Source of the DNA: Fen-999 sp964530115
GTDB lineage: Bacteria > Pseudomonadota > Gammaproteobacteria > Burkholderiales > Rhodocyclaceae
Assembly: GCA_964530115.1 (NCBI GenBank)
Contig: CAZGYD010000143.1
Location: 7,243 to 71,242, forward strand
Length of the DNA: 64,000 nucleotides
Direction of reading: 5' to 3'
Part shown: piece by piece, positions 1 to 8,270 of the stretch
Numbering within the stretch: position 1 is the stretch's first letter
How the letters are laid out: each line of letters starts with the position of its first letter
Program-made: the position numbers and the translations under genes
Notes under the pieces: generated by a model
Database searches by the model: none
What the model saw: only the letters and a program-made list of their open reading frames with translations
Told to the model about the DNA's origin: nothing

Positions 1-157
1 CCTCGCGGCATTGCGGCGTGTCGAAGTGGCCGACACACTCGGTGCACTTGTCCGGGTCGATCACATAGATGTCGTCGCCCTGCGAGATTGCGCCGTTGGG
101 GCATTCGGGCTCGCAGACATCACAATTGATGCATTCGTCGGTGATCATCAGGGCCAT
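1..157 (-). CDS. 4Fe-4S ferredoxin, YfhL type (3' end cut by window edge)
   Basis: The first 52 codons are visible; the 3' end lies outside the window. The translation begins MALMITDECINCDVCEPECP and continues with a second cysteine group (CTECVGHFDTPQC). This is the bacterial-type two-cluster ferredoxin pattern, a cytosolic electron carrier. An AGAAAGG-like ribosome site precedes the ATG. It lies downstream of coaD and rsmD on the same strand, the order commonly seen in Betaproteobacteria. Family assignment is firm; the redox partner is unknown. Confidence 0.9.
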   Translation of the reverse strand, partial: MALMITDECINCDVCEPECPNGAISQGDDIYVIDPDKCTECVGHFDTPQCRE

Positions 158-184
158 GGTTGCTTACCTTTCTGGAAAACGCCT

Positions 185-676
185 TCAGGAACGTGTGTTG
201 AACCTCTCTGCCAGCCGGGCCCCCACCAGCGGCTGAACGAACTTCGATACATCTCCTCCGAGCGACGCGATCTCGCGGACCATCGTCGCTGAAATGAACA
301 TGTACTGCTCCCCCGGCGTGAGGAACACCGTTTCCACGTCCGGGTGCAGGCTGCGGTTCATCCCCGCCATCTGGAATTCGTATTCGAAATCCGAGACCGC
401 GCGCAGGCCGCGAATGATAACAGTCGCGCCCTGGGCGCGCAGGAAGCTCATCAGCAGGCCGTCGAAGCCCATCACCTCGACGTTGCCAAGCGGCGCGAGG
501 ATTTCGCGGGCGATGGCCACCCGCCCTTCGAGCCCGAAACAGGGATTCTTCGACCGGCTTTTGGCGATGCCGACGATGACACGGTCGAACAGCTTGCTGG
601 CGCGCAGGACGATGTCTTCGTGTCCGCGGGTCAGCGGATCGAAGGTGCCCGGATAGACGGCGATTCTGTTGCTCAC
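185..676 (-). CDS. coaD: phosphopantetheine adenylyltransferase
   Basis: CoaD joins ATP and 4'-phosphopantetheine to give dephospho-CoA, the penultimate step of coenzyme A synthesis. The 163-residue product starts VSNRIAVYPGTFDPLTRGHED, with the nucleotidyltransferase motif GTFDPLTRGH. Further on are RGLRAVSDFEYEFQMAGMNR and the SATMVREIASLGGDV region typical of the family. The start is a GTG overlapping the rsmD stop (GTGA). Upstream ATGs in this frame run into rsmD and are not credible. The length matches the usual 160-170 residues. Confidence 0.96.
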   Translation of the reverse strand: MSNRIAVYPGTFDPLTRGHEDIVLRASKLFDRVIVGIAKSRSKNPCFGLEGRVAIAREILAPLGNVEVMGFDGLLMSFLRAQGATVIIRGLRAVSDFEYEFQMAGMNRSLHPDVETVFLTPGEQYMFISATMVREIASLGGDVSKFVQPLVGARLAERFNTRS

Positions 677-1209
677 TGACGCTCCAGCAAATGATGGAAA
701 ACCTGCCCTGCCCTGCCTTTGCGGACGACCCGCCAGGGCGCGGGCGGTGTCACCTCGTGCTCCGATTCGACATAGACACACCCATCGTCGGCGACGATCC
801 GGACGAGTCCGGACCACAGCCGGTCGAGCCAGCCCTGGCGGTAGGGCGGATCGACGAAGACGACATCGAACCCCTTGCCGGCCCACGAGGCCAGGAATTC
901 TAGCGCATCGCCCCGCAGCACCTCGATGCGGCCGCCGCCGAGGGAGGCCGCATTCTGCCGCAGGGCGGTACAAACGCGTTGATCCCGCTCAAGGAGGACA
1001 ACGTGCGCCGCGCCACGCGAAGCCGCTTCGAAGCCGAGGATGCCGCTGCCGGCGAACAGGTCGAGGCACGACAGCCCCGACAGGTCCTGGCCCAGCCAGT
1101 TGAAGAGTGTCTCGCGCACCCGGTCGGGCGTCGGCCGCAGGCCGGGCGCATCGACGACCTTGACCAGCCGGCTTCGCCATTCGCCACCGGTGATGCGGAT
1201 CCTCGCCAT
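673..1209 (-). CDS. rsmD: 16S rRNA (guanine966-N2)-methyltransferase
   Basis: RsmD methylates G966 of 16S rRNA using S-adenosylmethionine. The 178-residue product shows the SAM-binding motif DLFAGSGILGFEAASRGA near residue 50 and the catalytic VDPPY motif near residue 120. The N-terminal MARIRITGGEWRSRLV is family-typical. The start codon overlaps the stop of the upstream M16 peptidase (TGATG), and the stop overlaps the coaD start, so the four genes from the M16 pair to coaD look like one translationally coupled operon. Confidence 0.95.
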   Translation of the reverse strand: MARIRITGGEWRSRLVKVVDAPGLRPTPDRVRETLFNWLGQDLSGLSCLDLFAGSGILGFEAASRGAAHVVLLERDQRVCTALRQNAASLGGGRIEVLRGDALEFLASWAGKGFDVVFVDPPYRQGWLDRLWSGLVRIVADDGCVYVESEHEVTPPAPWRVVRKGRAGQVFHHLLERQ

Positions 1210-2495
1210 CAGTCGGCGGCGACGATCACCGTCACGAGATGTTCCGCCCGGACGTGACGCGCGAACGCCTCGCGGACATCCTTCGCGGTGACCGCGGCGA
1301 TGCGTTTCGGAAAGTCGTCGAGATAAGTGAGCGGCAGGCCGTAGAAGCCGATCGTCGACACGTGGCCGAGCAGCTTGGCGTTGCTGTCGATGCGCAGGGC
1401 CAGCCCGTCGATCAGGTTCTTCTTCGCGGCCGTCAGTTCGGCCGCCGTCGGCCCCGTGCGGATGAAGTCTTCGAGGACCTCGCGGGCGAGCTTGAGCGCC
1501 TCGCCGGCCTGTTCGCGCTTCGTCTGCAGGCCGATCTCGAACGGCCCTTCGAGCCGCTTGGGCGCGAAGTAAGAATAGACGCTGTAGGCATAGCCCCGCT
1601 TCTCGCGCACTTCCTTCATCAGCCGCGAGACGAAGCCGCCGCCGCCCAGCGTGTAATTGCCGACGAGCAGCGCGAAGTAGTCCGGGTCGCCGCGCCTCAC
1701 CGCCGGCAGGCCGATGTGGATGTGGCTCTGCGTCGCCGGATGGTCGACCTTGACCGTTTCCGCCTTCGGCAGTGTCACGGCCGGCAGCGGCGATGCGGCC
1801 GCACCCGGCGGCAGGGCTTCGGTCAGGCGCTGGGCGACGCGCTCGGCCTCGTCGCGCGTCAGGTCGCCGACGATGGCCACCGTCGCCCGGTTCGCCGCGT
1901 AGTGGTCGCGGTGGAAGGCGATGAGGTCGTCACGCGTGATGCTTTCGACCGTCTCGACCGTGGCGACCGTACCGTAAGGATGGCCCGGATAGATCGCCGC
2001 CGAGAAGCGCTTCGCGGCGATCGCGTCGGGCCGGGTGTCGGCCTCGCGGATCGCGGCGATGGAGCGCGCCTTCTCACGGGCGAGCACGGCCTCGGGAAAC
2101 GTCGGCCGCGAAGTCACGAGCCGAAGGAGATCGAGCGCAGCATCCCGCTCCTTCGGATAGGACAGCGTTCGCAGCGTGACGGACGCGCGGTCGTCGTCGG
2201 CCGAGCCGCCCAACTTCGCGCCGATGTCGGAGAGCCGCGCCGAAATGGCCTCCTCGTCGAGATCGCCGGCGCCGGCGTCGAGCATCGAGCGCGTCAGCCC
2301 GGCGAGGCCGGCCTTGCCGGCCGGTACGCGGACCCCGCCGGCATCGAAGCTCAGGTCGATGTCGATGATCGGCAGATCATGGGTTTCGACGAAATAGACT
2401 CTCGCCCCCGAGGGCGCGACCCAGTGCTGGATCTTCACGCCCGCGTGGGCCGCGAAGGAGATGGCCCAGACGAGCACGGCAAGCAGTGTTTTCAT
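1209..2495 (-). CDS. M16 family peptidase-like protein, non-catalytic subunit
   Basis: The 428-residue protein has a signal peptide (MKTLLAVLVWAISFAAHA) and M16 folds, but no HXXEH zinc motif where the active subunit has it. It does carry the substrate-handling GGGGFVSRLMKEVREKRGYAYSVYSYF segment near residue 285. This is the known division of labour in paired bacterial M16 peptidases: one subunit carries zinc, the other the R/Y pair. It follows the active partner by 13 bp with a purine-rich ribosome site. Substrate unknown; probably periplasmic. Confidence 0.9.
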   Translation of the reverse strand: MKTLLAVLVWAISFAAHAGVKIQHWVAPSGARVYFVETHDLPIIDIDLSFDAGGVRVPAGKAGLAGLTRSMLDAGAGDLDEEAISARLSDIGAKLGGSADDDRASVTLRTLSYPKERDAALDLLRLVTSRPTFPEAVLAREKARSIAAIREADTRPDAIAAKRFSAAIYPGHPYGTVATVETVESITRDDLIAFHRDHYAANRATVAIVGDLTRDEAERVAQRLTEALPPGAAASPLPAVTLPKAETVKVDHPATQSHIHIGLPAVRRGDPDYFALLVGNYTLGGGGFVSRLMKEVREKRGYAYSVYSYFAPKRLEGPFEIGLQTKREQAGEALKLAREVLEDFIRTGPTAAELTAAKKNLIDGLALRIDSNAKLLGHVSTIGFYGLPLTYLDDFPKRIAAVTAKDVREAFARHVRAEHLVTVIVAAD

Positions 2496-2508
2496 GTTTT
2501 CTTCTTCC

Positions 2509-3885
2509 TCAGTGGCGTGTTACCACGGCTGAGTTTCGCGGCTGCCGCGCTTTCGCCTGTTCGAGTGGCAACGGGTCGAGCACGGCGACGGTCAGGCGGT
2601 CGTCGCTTTCCTCGCCGAAGTATTTCCTGGCCACGGCCTGCACTTCCGCGGCGGTCACCGAGCGCAGCTTGTCGAGCAGCTTGTCGTAATCGCGCCAGTG
2701 GAAGCCGGCAGCCTCGAAGCCGCCGATCTCCATGGCCTGCGCCATCATCGAGTCGCGCTTGTAGACCTGGCTGGCGACGATCTGGGTCTTGATGCGCGCG
2801 AGCTCCTCTTCCTGCACGCCCTCGTCGCGGATGCGCGCGAGCTCCGCGCGAAGCGCCGCTTCGAGTTCCGCCACCGTGTGGCCCTCGGCGGGCTGGCCGA
2901 CGAGCAGGAACATGGCCTCGCCTCGCACCGTGCCGTCGTAGCCGGCGCCGACCGACTGGGCGATCCTGCTGCCGCGGACGAGATGCTTGGGCAGCCGCGC
3001 CGAATCGGTGCCGTCGAGCACCCCGGCGAGCACCTCGAGGGCATAGATCTCCCGATCGCCATCGACATCGCGCAGTTTTGGCATCTTCCAGGCCATCGCC
3101 AGGTAAGGCAGCTTCGCGGGCGCCTTGACCGTCACGCGCTTGATGCCCCGTTGCTCCGGCTCGTTCTGAGGCTTGCGCTCGGGCAGCGGCCTCGCCTTGA
3201 CACGCCCGTAGGTGCGTTCGGCATCGCGGAACACCTGCCGGTGATCGACATCGCCGACGACGATCAGGTAGGCATTGTTCGGTGCGTACCAGCGGCGGTA
3301 CCAGTCCATCGCGTCCTGCCAGGTCATGTGCTCGAGATCGTCCATCCAGCCGATGATCGGCCGGCGGTACGGATGGGCACGGAAGGCCGCTGCGTTGAGC
3401 GCCTCGTGCACCAGCGCCTGCGGATTGTCCTCGGTGCGCATGCGCCGTTCTTCCATGACCACCTTGATCTCGGAGGCGAAGTCTTCCGGCTTGAACGCGA
3501 GGTTCGCCATGCGGTCGGCCTCGAGCGCCATCATCCGCGGCAGCGCCGCCTTCGGCACGATCTGGAAATAGGCCGTGTAGTCGAGGCTCGTGAAGGCATT
3601 GTCGCGGCCGCCGGCCTCGGCGACGACGCGGTTGAACTCGCCGGCCTTCACCGTCTTCGTGCCCTTGAACATCATGTGCTCGAGCACATGGGCGACGCCG
3701 GAGGTGCCGTCCTTCTCGTCCATGGCGCCGGCACGGTACCAGACCATATGGACGGCCGTGGGCGCGCGCCGGTCTTCCTTGACGATCACGCGCATGCCGT
3801 TCGCCAGTTGTTTTTCGTAGGGGTTGGCCAGCAGGCTGCCCGGCACGAGCAAGGCAGCCAGGATCAGGGCTTTTCGCATGTCCAT
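2509..3885 (-). CDS. M16 family zinc peptidase, catalytic subunit
   Basis: The 458-residue protein has a signal peptide (MDMRKALILAALLVPGSLLA) and the inverted zinc motif HVLEH followed by MMFKGT, so it is the active member of the M16 pair. A long upstream extension of this frame is antisense to ftsY and is rejected; the ATG at 3885 gives a proper signal peptide. The last residues (NSAVVTRH) are encoded by a copy of the 23-bp dispersed motif, which runs up to the stop codon. It lies divergent from ftsY, 70 bp away, with the shared promoter region between. Confidence 0.92.
   Translation of the reverse strand: MDMRKALILAALLVPGSLLANPYEKQLANGMRVIVKEDRRAPTAVHMVWYRAGAMDEKDGTSGVAHVLEHMMFKGTKTVKAGEFNRVVAEAGGRDNAFTSLDYTAYFQIVPKAALPRMMALEADRMANLAFKPEDFASEIKVVMEERRMRTEDNPQALVHEALNAAAFRAHPYRRPIIGWMDDLEHMTWQDAMDWYRRWYAPNNAYLIVVGDVDHRQVFRDAERTYGRVKARPLPERKPQNEPEQRGIKRVTVKAPAKLPYLAMAWKMPKLRDVDGDREIYALEVLAGVLDGTDSARLPKHLVRGSRIAQSVGAGYDGTVRGEAMFLLVGQPAEGHTVAELEAALRAELARIRDEGVQEEELARIKTQIVASQVYKRDSMMAQAMEIGGFEAAGFHWRDYDKLLDKLRSVTAAEVQAVARKYFGEESDDRLTVAVLDPLPLEQAKARQPRNSAVVTRH
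2514..2536 (-). repeat. 23-bp dispersed motif, copy in M16 peptidase end
   Basis: A full match (G at the variable position). It encodes NSAVVTR at the very end of the active M16 peptidase. Confidence 0.9.
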
Positions 3886-3955
3886 GTAAGCGCTTCTGTT
3901 AGAATGGTTTTTTGCCGGTGATGATAACCCGGCGCTGCTTCTGACCGCCATCCTC

Positions 3956-4918
<963 letters not shown>

Positions 4919-5027
4919 CCCGCCGCCGGGCCGCCCCAAGGCGGGGCCAGCCAACGACCGGGAGCCGCGCAGCGGCGAACAACCGTCACCCCCTTCCCCG
5001 GGAAGGGGGATGGGGGGAAGGGTCTGC

Positions 5028-5672
5028 ATGATTCGCTTCGACCACGTCAGCAAGCGCTACCCGCCGGGTATCGACGCCCTGACGGATGTCAGCTTCGAAA
5101 TCGGCAAGGGCGAACTCGTCACCCTCGGTGGTCATTCGGGCGCCGGCAAGTCGACGCTGCTCAAGCTCGTCGCCGGCATCGAGCGGCCGACCGGCGGTGC
5201 CGTGCTGGTCAATGGCCAGAATGTCGGCAGCATGAAAAGGAGCGCCCTGCCCTTCCTCCGCCGCAACATCGGCCTCGTCTTCCAGGACCAGAAGCTGCTC
5301 TTCGACCGCAGCGTCTTCGACAACGTCATGCTGCCGCTTGCCATCGCCGGCTTCCCGCCCGGCGAGGCGAAGCGCCGCGTGCAGGCGGCGCTCGACAAGG
5401 TCGGCCTGCTCGACCGGCAGAAGGCGATGCCCGTGATGCTCTCGGGCGGCGAACAGCAGCGGCTCGCCATCGCCCGCGCCGTCGTCGGCCGGCCGGGTCT
5501 GCTGCTCGCCGACGAGCCGACCGCTCATCTCGACGACGAAACCGCCGCCGATGTGGCGCGCATCTTCCTCGAATTCCGCGAGGTCGGCGTCACCGTGCTC
5601 ATCGCCACCTACGACGACCGCCTGTTCGGCGCGCCGCGCCGGCTGAGTCTCGATCACGGGAGGCTCGTATGA
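5028..5672 (+). CDS. ftsE: cell division ATP-binding protein FtsE
   Basis: FtsE is the ATPase that, with FtsX, couples septal-ring state to peptidoglycan hydrolase activation. The 214-residue protein shows Walker A GHSGAGKST, the Q-loop VFQDQK, signature LSGGEQQR and Walker B LLLADEPTAHLDDE. The ATG at 5028 is chosen because MIRFDHVSKRYPPG is the family start; the frame is open upstream only through a hairpin-rich spacer. Residues 201-208 (GAPRRLSL) lie on a weak match to the 23-bp dispersed motif. It overlaps ftsX by 4 bp. Confidence 0.95.
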   Translation: MIRFDHVSKRYPPGIDALTDVSFEIGKGELVTLGGHSGAGKSTLLKLVAGIERPTGGAVLVNGQNVGSMKRSALPFLRRNIGLVFQDQKLLFDRSVFDNVMLPLAIAGFPPGEAKRRVQAALDKVGLLDRQKAMPVMLSGGEQQRLAIARAVVGRPGLLLADEPTAHLDDETAADVARIFLEFREVGVTVLIATYDDRLFGAPRRLSLDHGRLV

Positions 5673-6568
5673 GAAGTTGGGCCGCCCAGCACTGGCACGC
5701 CTTCACGCTCGCGCTGCGCCGCCTGGTCGCGACACCGATCAACACCGTGCTGTCGCTGCTCGCCATCGGCATCGCGCTCGCGCTGCCGGCCGGCGGCCAG
5801 ATGCTGCTCGCCAACGCGCTTCAGCTCGCGCGCGACGCCGCGCCGACGCCGCAGATCTCGCTGTTCATGGACGTCGGCGCCGACCGCCGCGCGAGCCAGG
5901 ACATCGAAAGCCGGCTGAAGCACCACCCGGGCGTCAAGGCCGTGCGCTTCATCGCCCGCGAGGACACGCTCGCGCGCATGAAGGCGGGCGAGGGGCTCGC
6001 CGACGTCATCGAGGCGCTGCCGAAGAACCCCTTCCCCGATGCCTTCACCATCACCCCGGCCGACGACGGCCCGCAGGCGATGGAGCAGCTCGCCGCCGAA
6101 CTGCGCAAGCTGCCGAAGGTGGAGCACGTGCAGCTCGATTCGGACTGGGTGCGCCGGCTCGATGCGCTGCTCAAGGTCGGCCGCACGGCCATCCTGCTGC
6201 TGGCGCTGCTGCTCGGCGTCGGGCTCGTCGCCATCACCTTCAACACCATCCGCCTGCAGGTGATGGCGAGCCGCGCCGAGATCGAGCTCTCGCGGCTCCT
6301 CGGCGCGACCGACGCCTGGATCCGCCGGCCCTTCCACTACTTCGGCGTGCTCCTCGGCCTCGCCGGAGGTCTGGTCGCCTGGGCCATCGTCGCCGCCGCG
6401 ACGCTCTGGCTCGCCGAGCCGATTGGCGAACTCGCGCGGCTCTACAGCTTCGACTTCGCGCTCAAGCCGCTGTCGCTCACCGATTCGCTCGCCCTGCTCG
6501 GCGCCGCCGCCGCGCTCGGCTGGCTCGGCGCCGGGCTGTCGCTACGGCAGCATCTCGGCGCCAGCTGA
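5669..6568 (+). CDS. ftsX: cell division protein FtsX
   Basis: FtsX is the inner-membrane partner of FtsE and transmits ATPase state to periplasmic amidase activators. The 299-residue protein begins with a cytoplasmic segment and a first membrane helix (VLSLLAIGIALALPAGG). It then has the periplasmic ECD (SLFMDVGADRRASQDIESRL) and three C-terminal helices, including the FtsX-family segment containing MASRAEIELSRLLGA. The ATG overlaps the ftsE stop, indicating translational coupling. Confidence 0.95.
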   Translation: MRSWAAQHWHAFTLALRRLVATPINTVLSLLAIGIALALPAGGQMLLANALQLARDAAPTPQISLFMDVGADRRASQDIESRLKHHPGVKAVRFIAREDTLARMKAGEGLADVIEALPKNPFPDAFTITPADDGPQAMEQLAAELRKLPKVEHVQLDSDWVRRLDALLKVGRTAILLLALLLGVGLVAITFNTIRLQVMASRAEIELSRLLGATDAWIRRPFHYFGVLLGLAGGLVAWAIVAAATLWLAEPIGELARLYSFDFALKPLSLTDSLALLGAAAALGWLGAGLSLRQHLGAS

Positions 6569-6736
6569 GCCAGGCTCAGAGCGACGATCCGCCGCTTCAA
6601 AGCTTTTCGAGTGGCTCGTATCGCCTCTGCTCGCCGCTCGATCACCCCGCTACCAGCCTCGTACCAGCCCCGATGGTGGCGTTGCGCTCCATATCTCCAT
6701 ATGGCTTTTTTTAATGCCGAGTGCTAGCCTTCGCTC
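6569..6736. other. intergenic spacer, ftsX to brnT
   Basis: This 168-bp spacer holds no open frame of note. Its right part is visibly AT-richer than the surroundings. It contains the dyad CCATATCTCCATATGG followed by a run of seven T (about 6690-6716). That is either a weak ftsX terminator or the operator/promoter of the brnTA pair. Confidence 0.4.
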
Positions 6737-7027
6737 ATGGCTCACGCCCGCTTCGATTGGGACCCCGACAAGGACGCCGAAAATCAGAGGAAGCACGGGG
6801 TTTCATTCATCCGGGCCCAATATGCGTTCGCAGACCCACGGCGCGTGATTGCCAAGGATGTCGCCCACAGCCAAACCGAAGAGCGCTTCTATTGCTTTGG
6901 CGAAGTCGATGGCGGCAGCCTGACGGTGCGATTCACTTATCGCGCTTCGGTCATTCGCATCATCGGCGCCGGTTACTGGCGCAAAGGAAAGGCAATCTAT
7001 GAGCAGGCGAATCAAATACACCGATGA
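6737..7027 (+). CDS. brnT: BrnT family toxin (type II toxin-antitoxin)
   Basis: BrnT is a RelE-like ribonuclease that arrests translation. The 96-residue product shows the family signature FDWDPDKDAENQRKHGVSF at the N-terminus, the DPRRV turn and the RFTYRASVIRIIGA strand with conserved Arg. The toxin gene comes first and overlaps the antitoxin by 29 bp, the normal brnTA order. Codon choice is less GC-biased than in neighbouring genes, which suits a mobile accessory pair. Confidence 0.9.
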   Translation: MAHARFDWDPDKDAENQRKHGVSFIRAQYAFADPRRVIAKDVAHSQTEERFYCFGEVDGGSLTVRFTYRASVIRIIGAGYWRKGKAIYEQANQIHR

Positions 7028-7304
7028 GCCTCTTGGCGAGGTCAAGGTAGTCCCCGATTTTCTCCCCTCGCCGGCCGAACTGGCGTTCCGCGAGGAGGGC
7101 GTCAAGGTCACACTGGCGCTGAGCAAAAAAAGCGTCGAGTTCTTCAAATCCGAGGCGGCGCGACATCACACGCAATACCAACGCATGATTCGTCGGCTTC
7201 TCGACGCCTATGTCGATGCTCAGGTCCGAACCCGCGAATCGACGGAGCCGGGTTCCCGCACGCGGGTGAAGGGACGCGGGGAATCGGCGACTTCGGACAC
7301 TTGA
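6999..7304 (+). CDS. brnA: BrnA family antitoxin
   Basis: BrnA neutralises BrnT and usually represses the pair. The 101-residue product has the BrnA core KVTLALSKKSVEFFKSEA followed by HHTQYQRMIRRLLDAYV, a ribbon-helix-helix-type DNA-binding region. The acidic/proline N-terminus (TDEPLGEVKVVPDFLPSP) would be the toxin-binding part. The tail after residue 80 (RTRESTEPGSRTRVKG) is low-complexity and may be an extension from read-through into the spacer. Confidence 0.87.
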   Translation: MSRRIKYTDEPLGEVKVVPDFLPSPAELAFREEGVKVTLALSKKSVEFFKSEAARHHTQYQRMIRRLLDAYVDAQVRTRESTEPGSRTRVKGRGESATSDT

Positions 7305-7533
7305 TTACCCAAGATCATCGCCGGGCATGTCGCCGCGATCGAGCGCAGGCCAATGGCTGCCGTCTGCCACAACCAGCCCCCCAGCCCGCCAATCGGCCAG
7401 TCCGGGACGCCACGAAGGGGCAGTCCCGAGGATGACGGGAGTTAGGGCGTAGCCCCACAAACGGTGCGAATACGGTGTCGGTTTGCCGCTCAGGCGGCAT
7501 CTCGGCGACGTGCGGGCCGCTGGCCCAGCGCGC
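7305..7533. other. intergenic region with mini-hairpin repeat
   Basis: No gene is supported in these 229 bases. The region holds one copy (7443-7457, TAGGGCGTAGCCCCA) of a 15-bp hairpin motif that recurs at 30.6 kb and 45.8 kb. It is preceded by a shared GGCAGTCCCG block near 7417-7426. The left part (AACCAGCCCCCCAGCCCGCC) resembles other hairpin-rich spacers of this window. Confidence 0.5.
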
Positions 7534-8058
7534 TCATTCGGCGAGCGTCTCCAGCAGCGCGAACAGGCGCGCGTAGAAGTCGGGGTCGGTCACGGTCTCC
7601 TGGCCGACCTTGATCAGCGCTTCGCTGCCCTCCGGGATCGGCAGCGAGATGGAGCCGATGCCGGCGACACTGACGCCGCTGCTCTGGCTGCCCGCCTTCA
7701 CTTCGTAGCGCGTCTGGATCGCGCTGGCGAAGACCACGCTGCCCTTCGCCTCGGACATGCAGACGAGCGTGATCTCGAGCTGCATCTGCTGGTTCCGCTT
7801 CGGATGGAAGTACTTGCTGCCGCGCACGTTTTCCACAGTGGCCGTCTCGATCTGGTAGCCCTGGCTCAGCAGCGCCCGCCGGCCAAGCCGGCAAGCGATG
7901 TCGGGCGCCACCTCGAGCTGGCGCTGGAACGGCGACTGCGGCACGAACTCCTCCAGCGTGTAGACCGGCGGCGCCTTGGGCGACGAGCTGCAGCCGCCGA
8001 CGAGGGCGAGCAGTCCGCAGCATGCCGCCACGGGGAAGGATCTGGCGAATCGCGACAT
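7534..8058 (-). CDS. lipoprotein, DUF2242 family
   Basis: The 174-residue product has a lipoprotein signal with a GGC lipobox near residue 25 (LLALVGGCSSSP), so it should be a lipid-anchored envelope protein. The body (VYTLEEFVPQSPFQ, then LGRRALLSQGYQIETA and FHPKRNQQMQLEITLVC) matches my recollection of the DUF2242 family, common in Betaproteobacteria and of unknown function. The ATG at 8058 is used; a TTG two codons upstream is less likely. It lies downstream of the copper receptor gene on the same strand, separated by a terminator. Confidence 0.72.
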   Translation of the reverse strand: MSRFARSFPVAACCGLLALVGGCSSSPKAPPVYTLEEFVPQSPFQRQLEVAPDIACRLGRRALLSQGYQIETATVENVRGSKYFHPKRNQQMQLEITLVCMSEAKGSVVFASAIQTRYEVKAGSQSSGVSVAGIGSISLPIPEGSEALIKVGQETVTDPDFYARLFALLETLAE

Positions 8059-8173
8059 CGGCAACGTCGGCGCCCCTACCGGCGCCCCCGGATTGGAGAT
8101 GCTTGGATTTTACGGGATCGGCACATCAGGCCGGCGTCCGTCGCCGGCACACGGCACGAAGCGACCCGCGGCC

Positions 8174-8196
8174 GGCGTGTTACGACGGCTGAGTTT
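8174..8196 (-). repeat. 23-bp dispersed motif, intergenic copy
   Basis: Full match (C form) just beyond the terminator of the copper receptor gene. Confidence 0.9.
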
Positions 8197-8208
8197 CGGA
8201 ACCGCCAA

Positions 8209-8236
8209 TGAAAAAGCCCCGCCGGGGCGGGGCCTT
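8209..8236 (-). terminator. intrinsic terminator after the copper receptor gene
   Basis: Read on the minus strand, the arms GGCCCCGCC and GGCGGGGC are followed by TTTTTC, a GC stem with a T run. It starts about 35 bp after the receptor stop at 8271. Confidence 0.85.
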
Positions 8237-8270
8237 CGAACACCGGGTGGAGCGCTCTGCGAACGCGGGC

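Noticed and set aside
1239..2792. 517-codon plus-strand frame opposite the M16 peptidases
   Set aside because: Antisense shadow of a GC-rich gene; no family features, while the minus strand encodes two recognisable M16 proteins.
6737..7304. brnTA as part of a larger mobile island
   Set aside because: No integrase, transposase, tRNA or direct repeats next to it; only a small accessory pair is supported.
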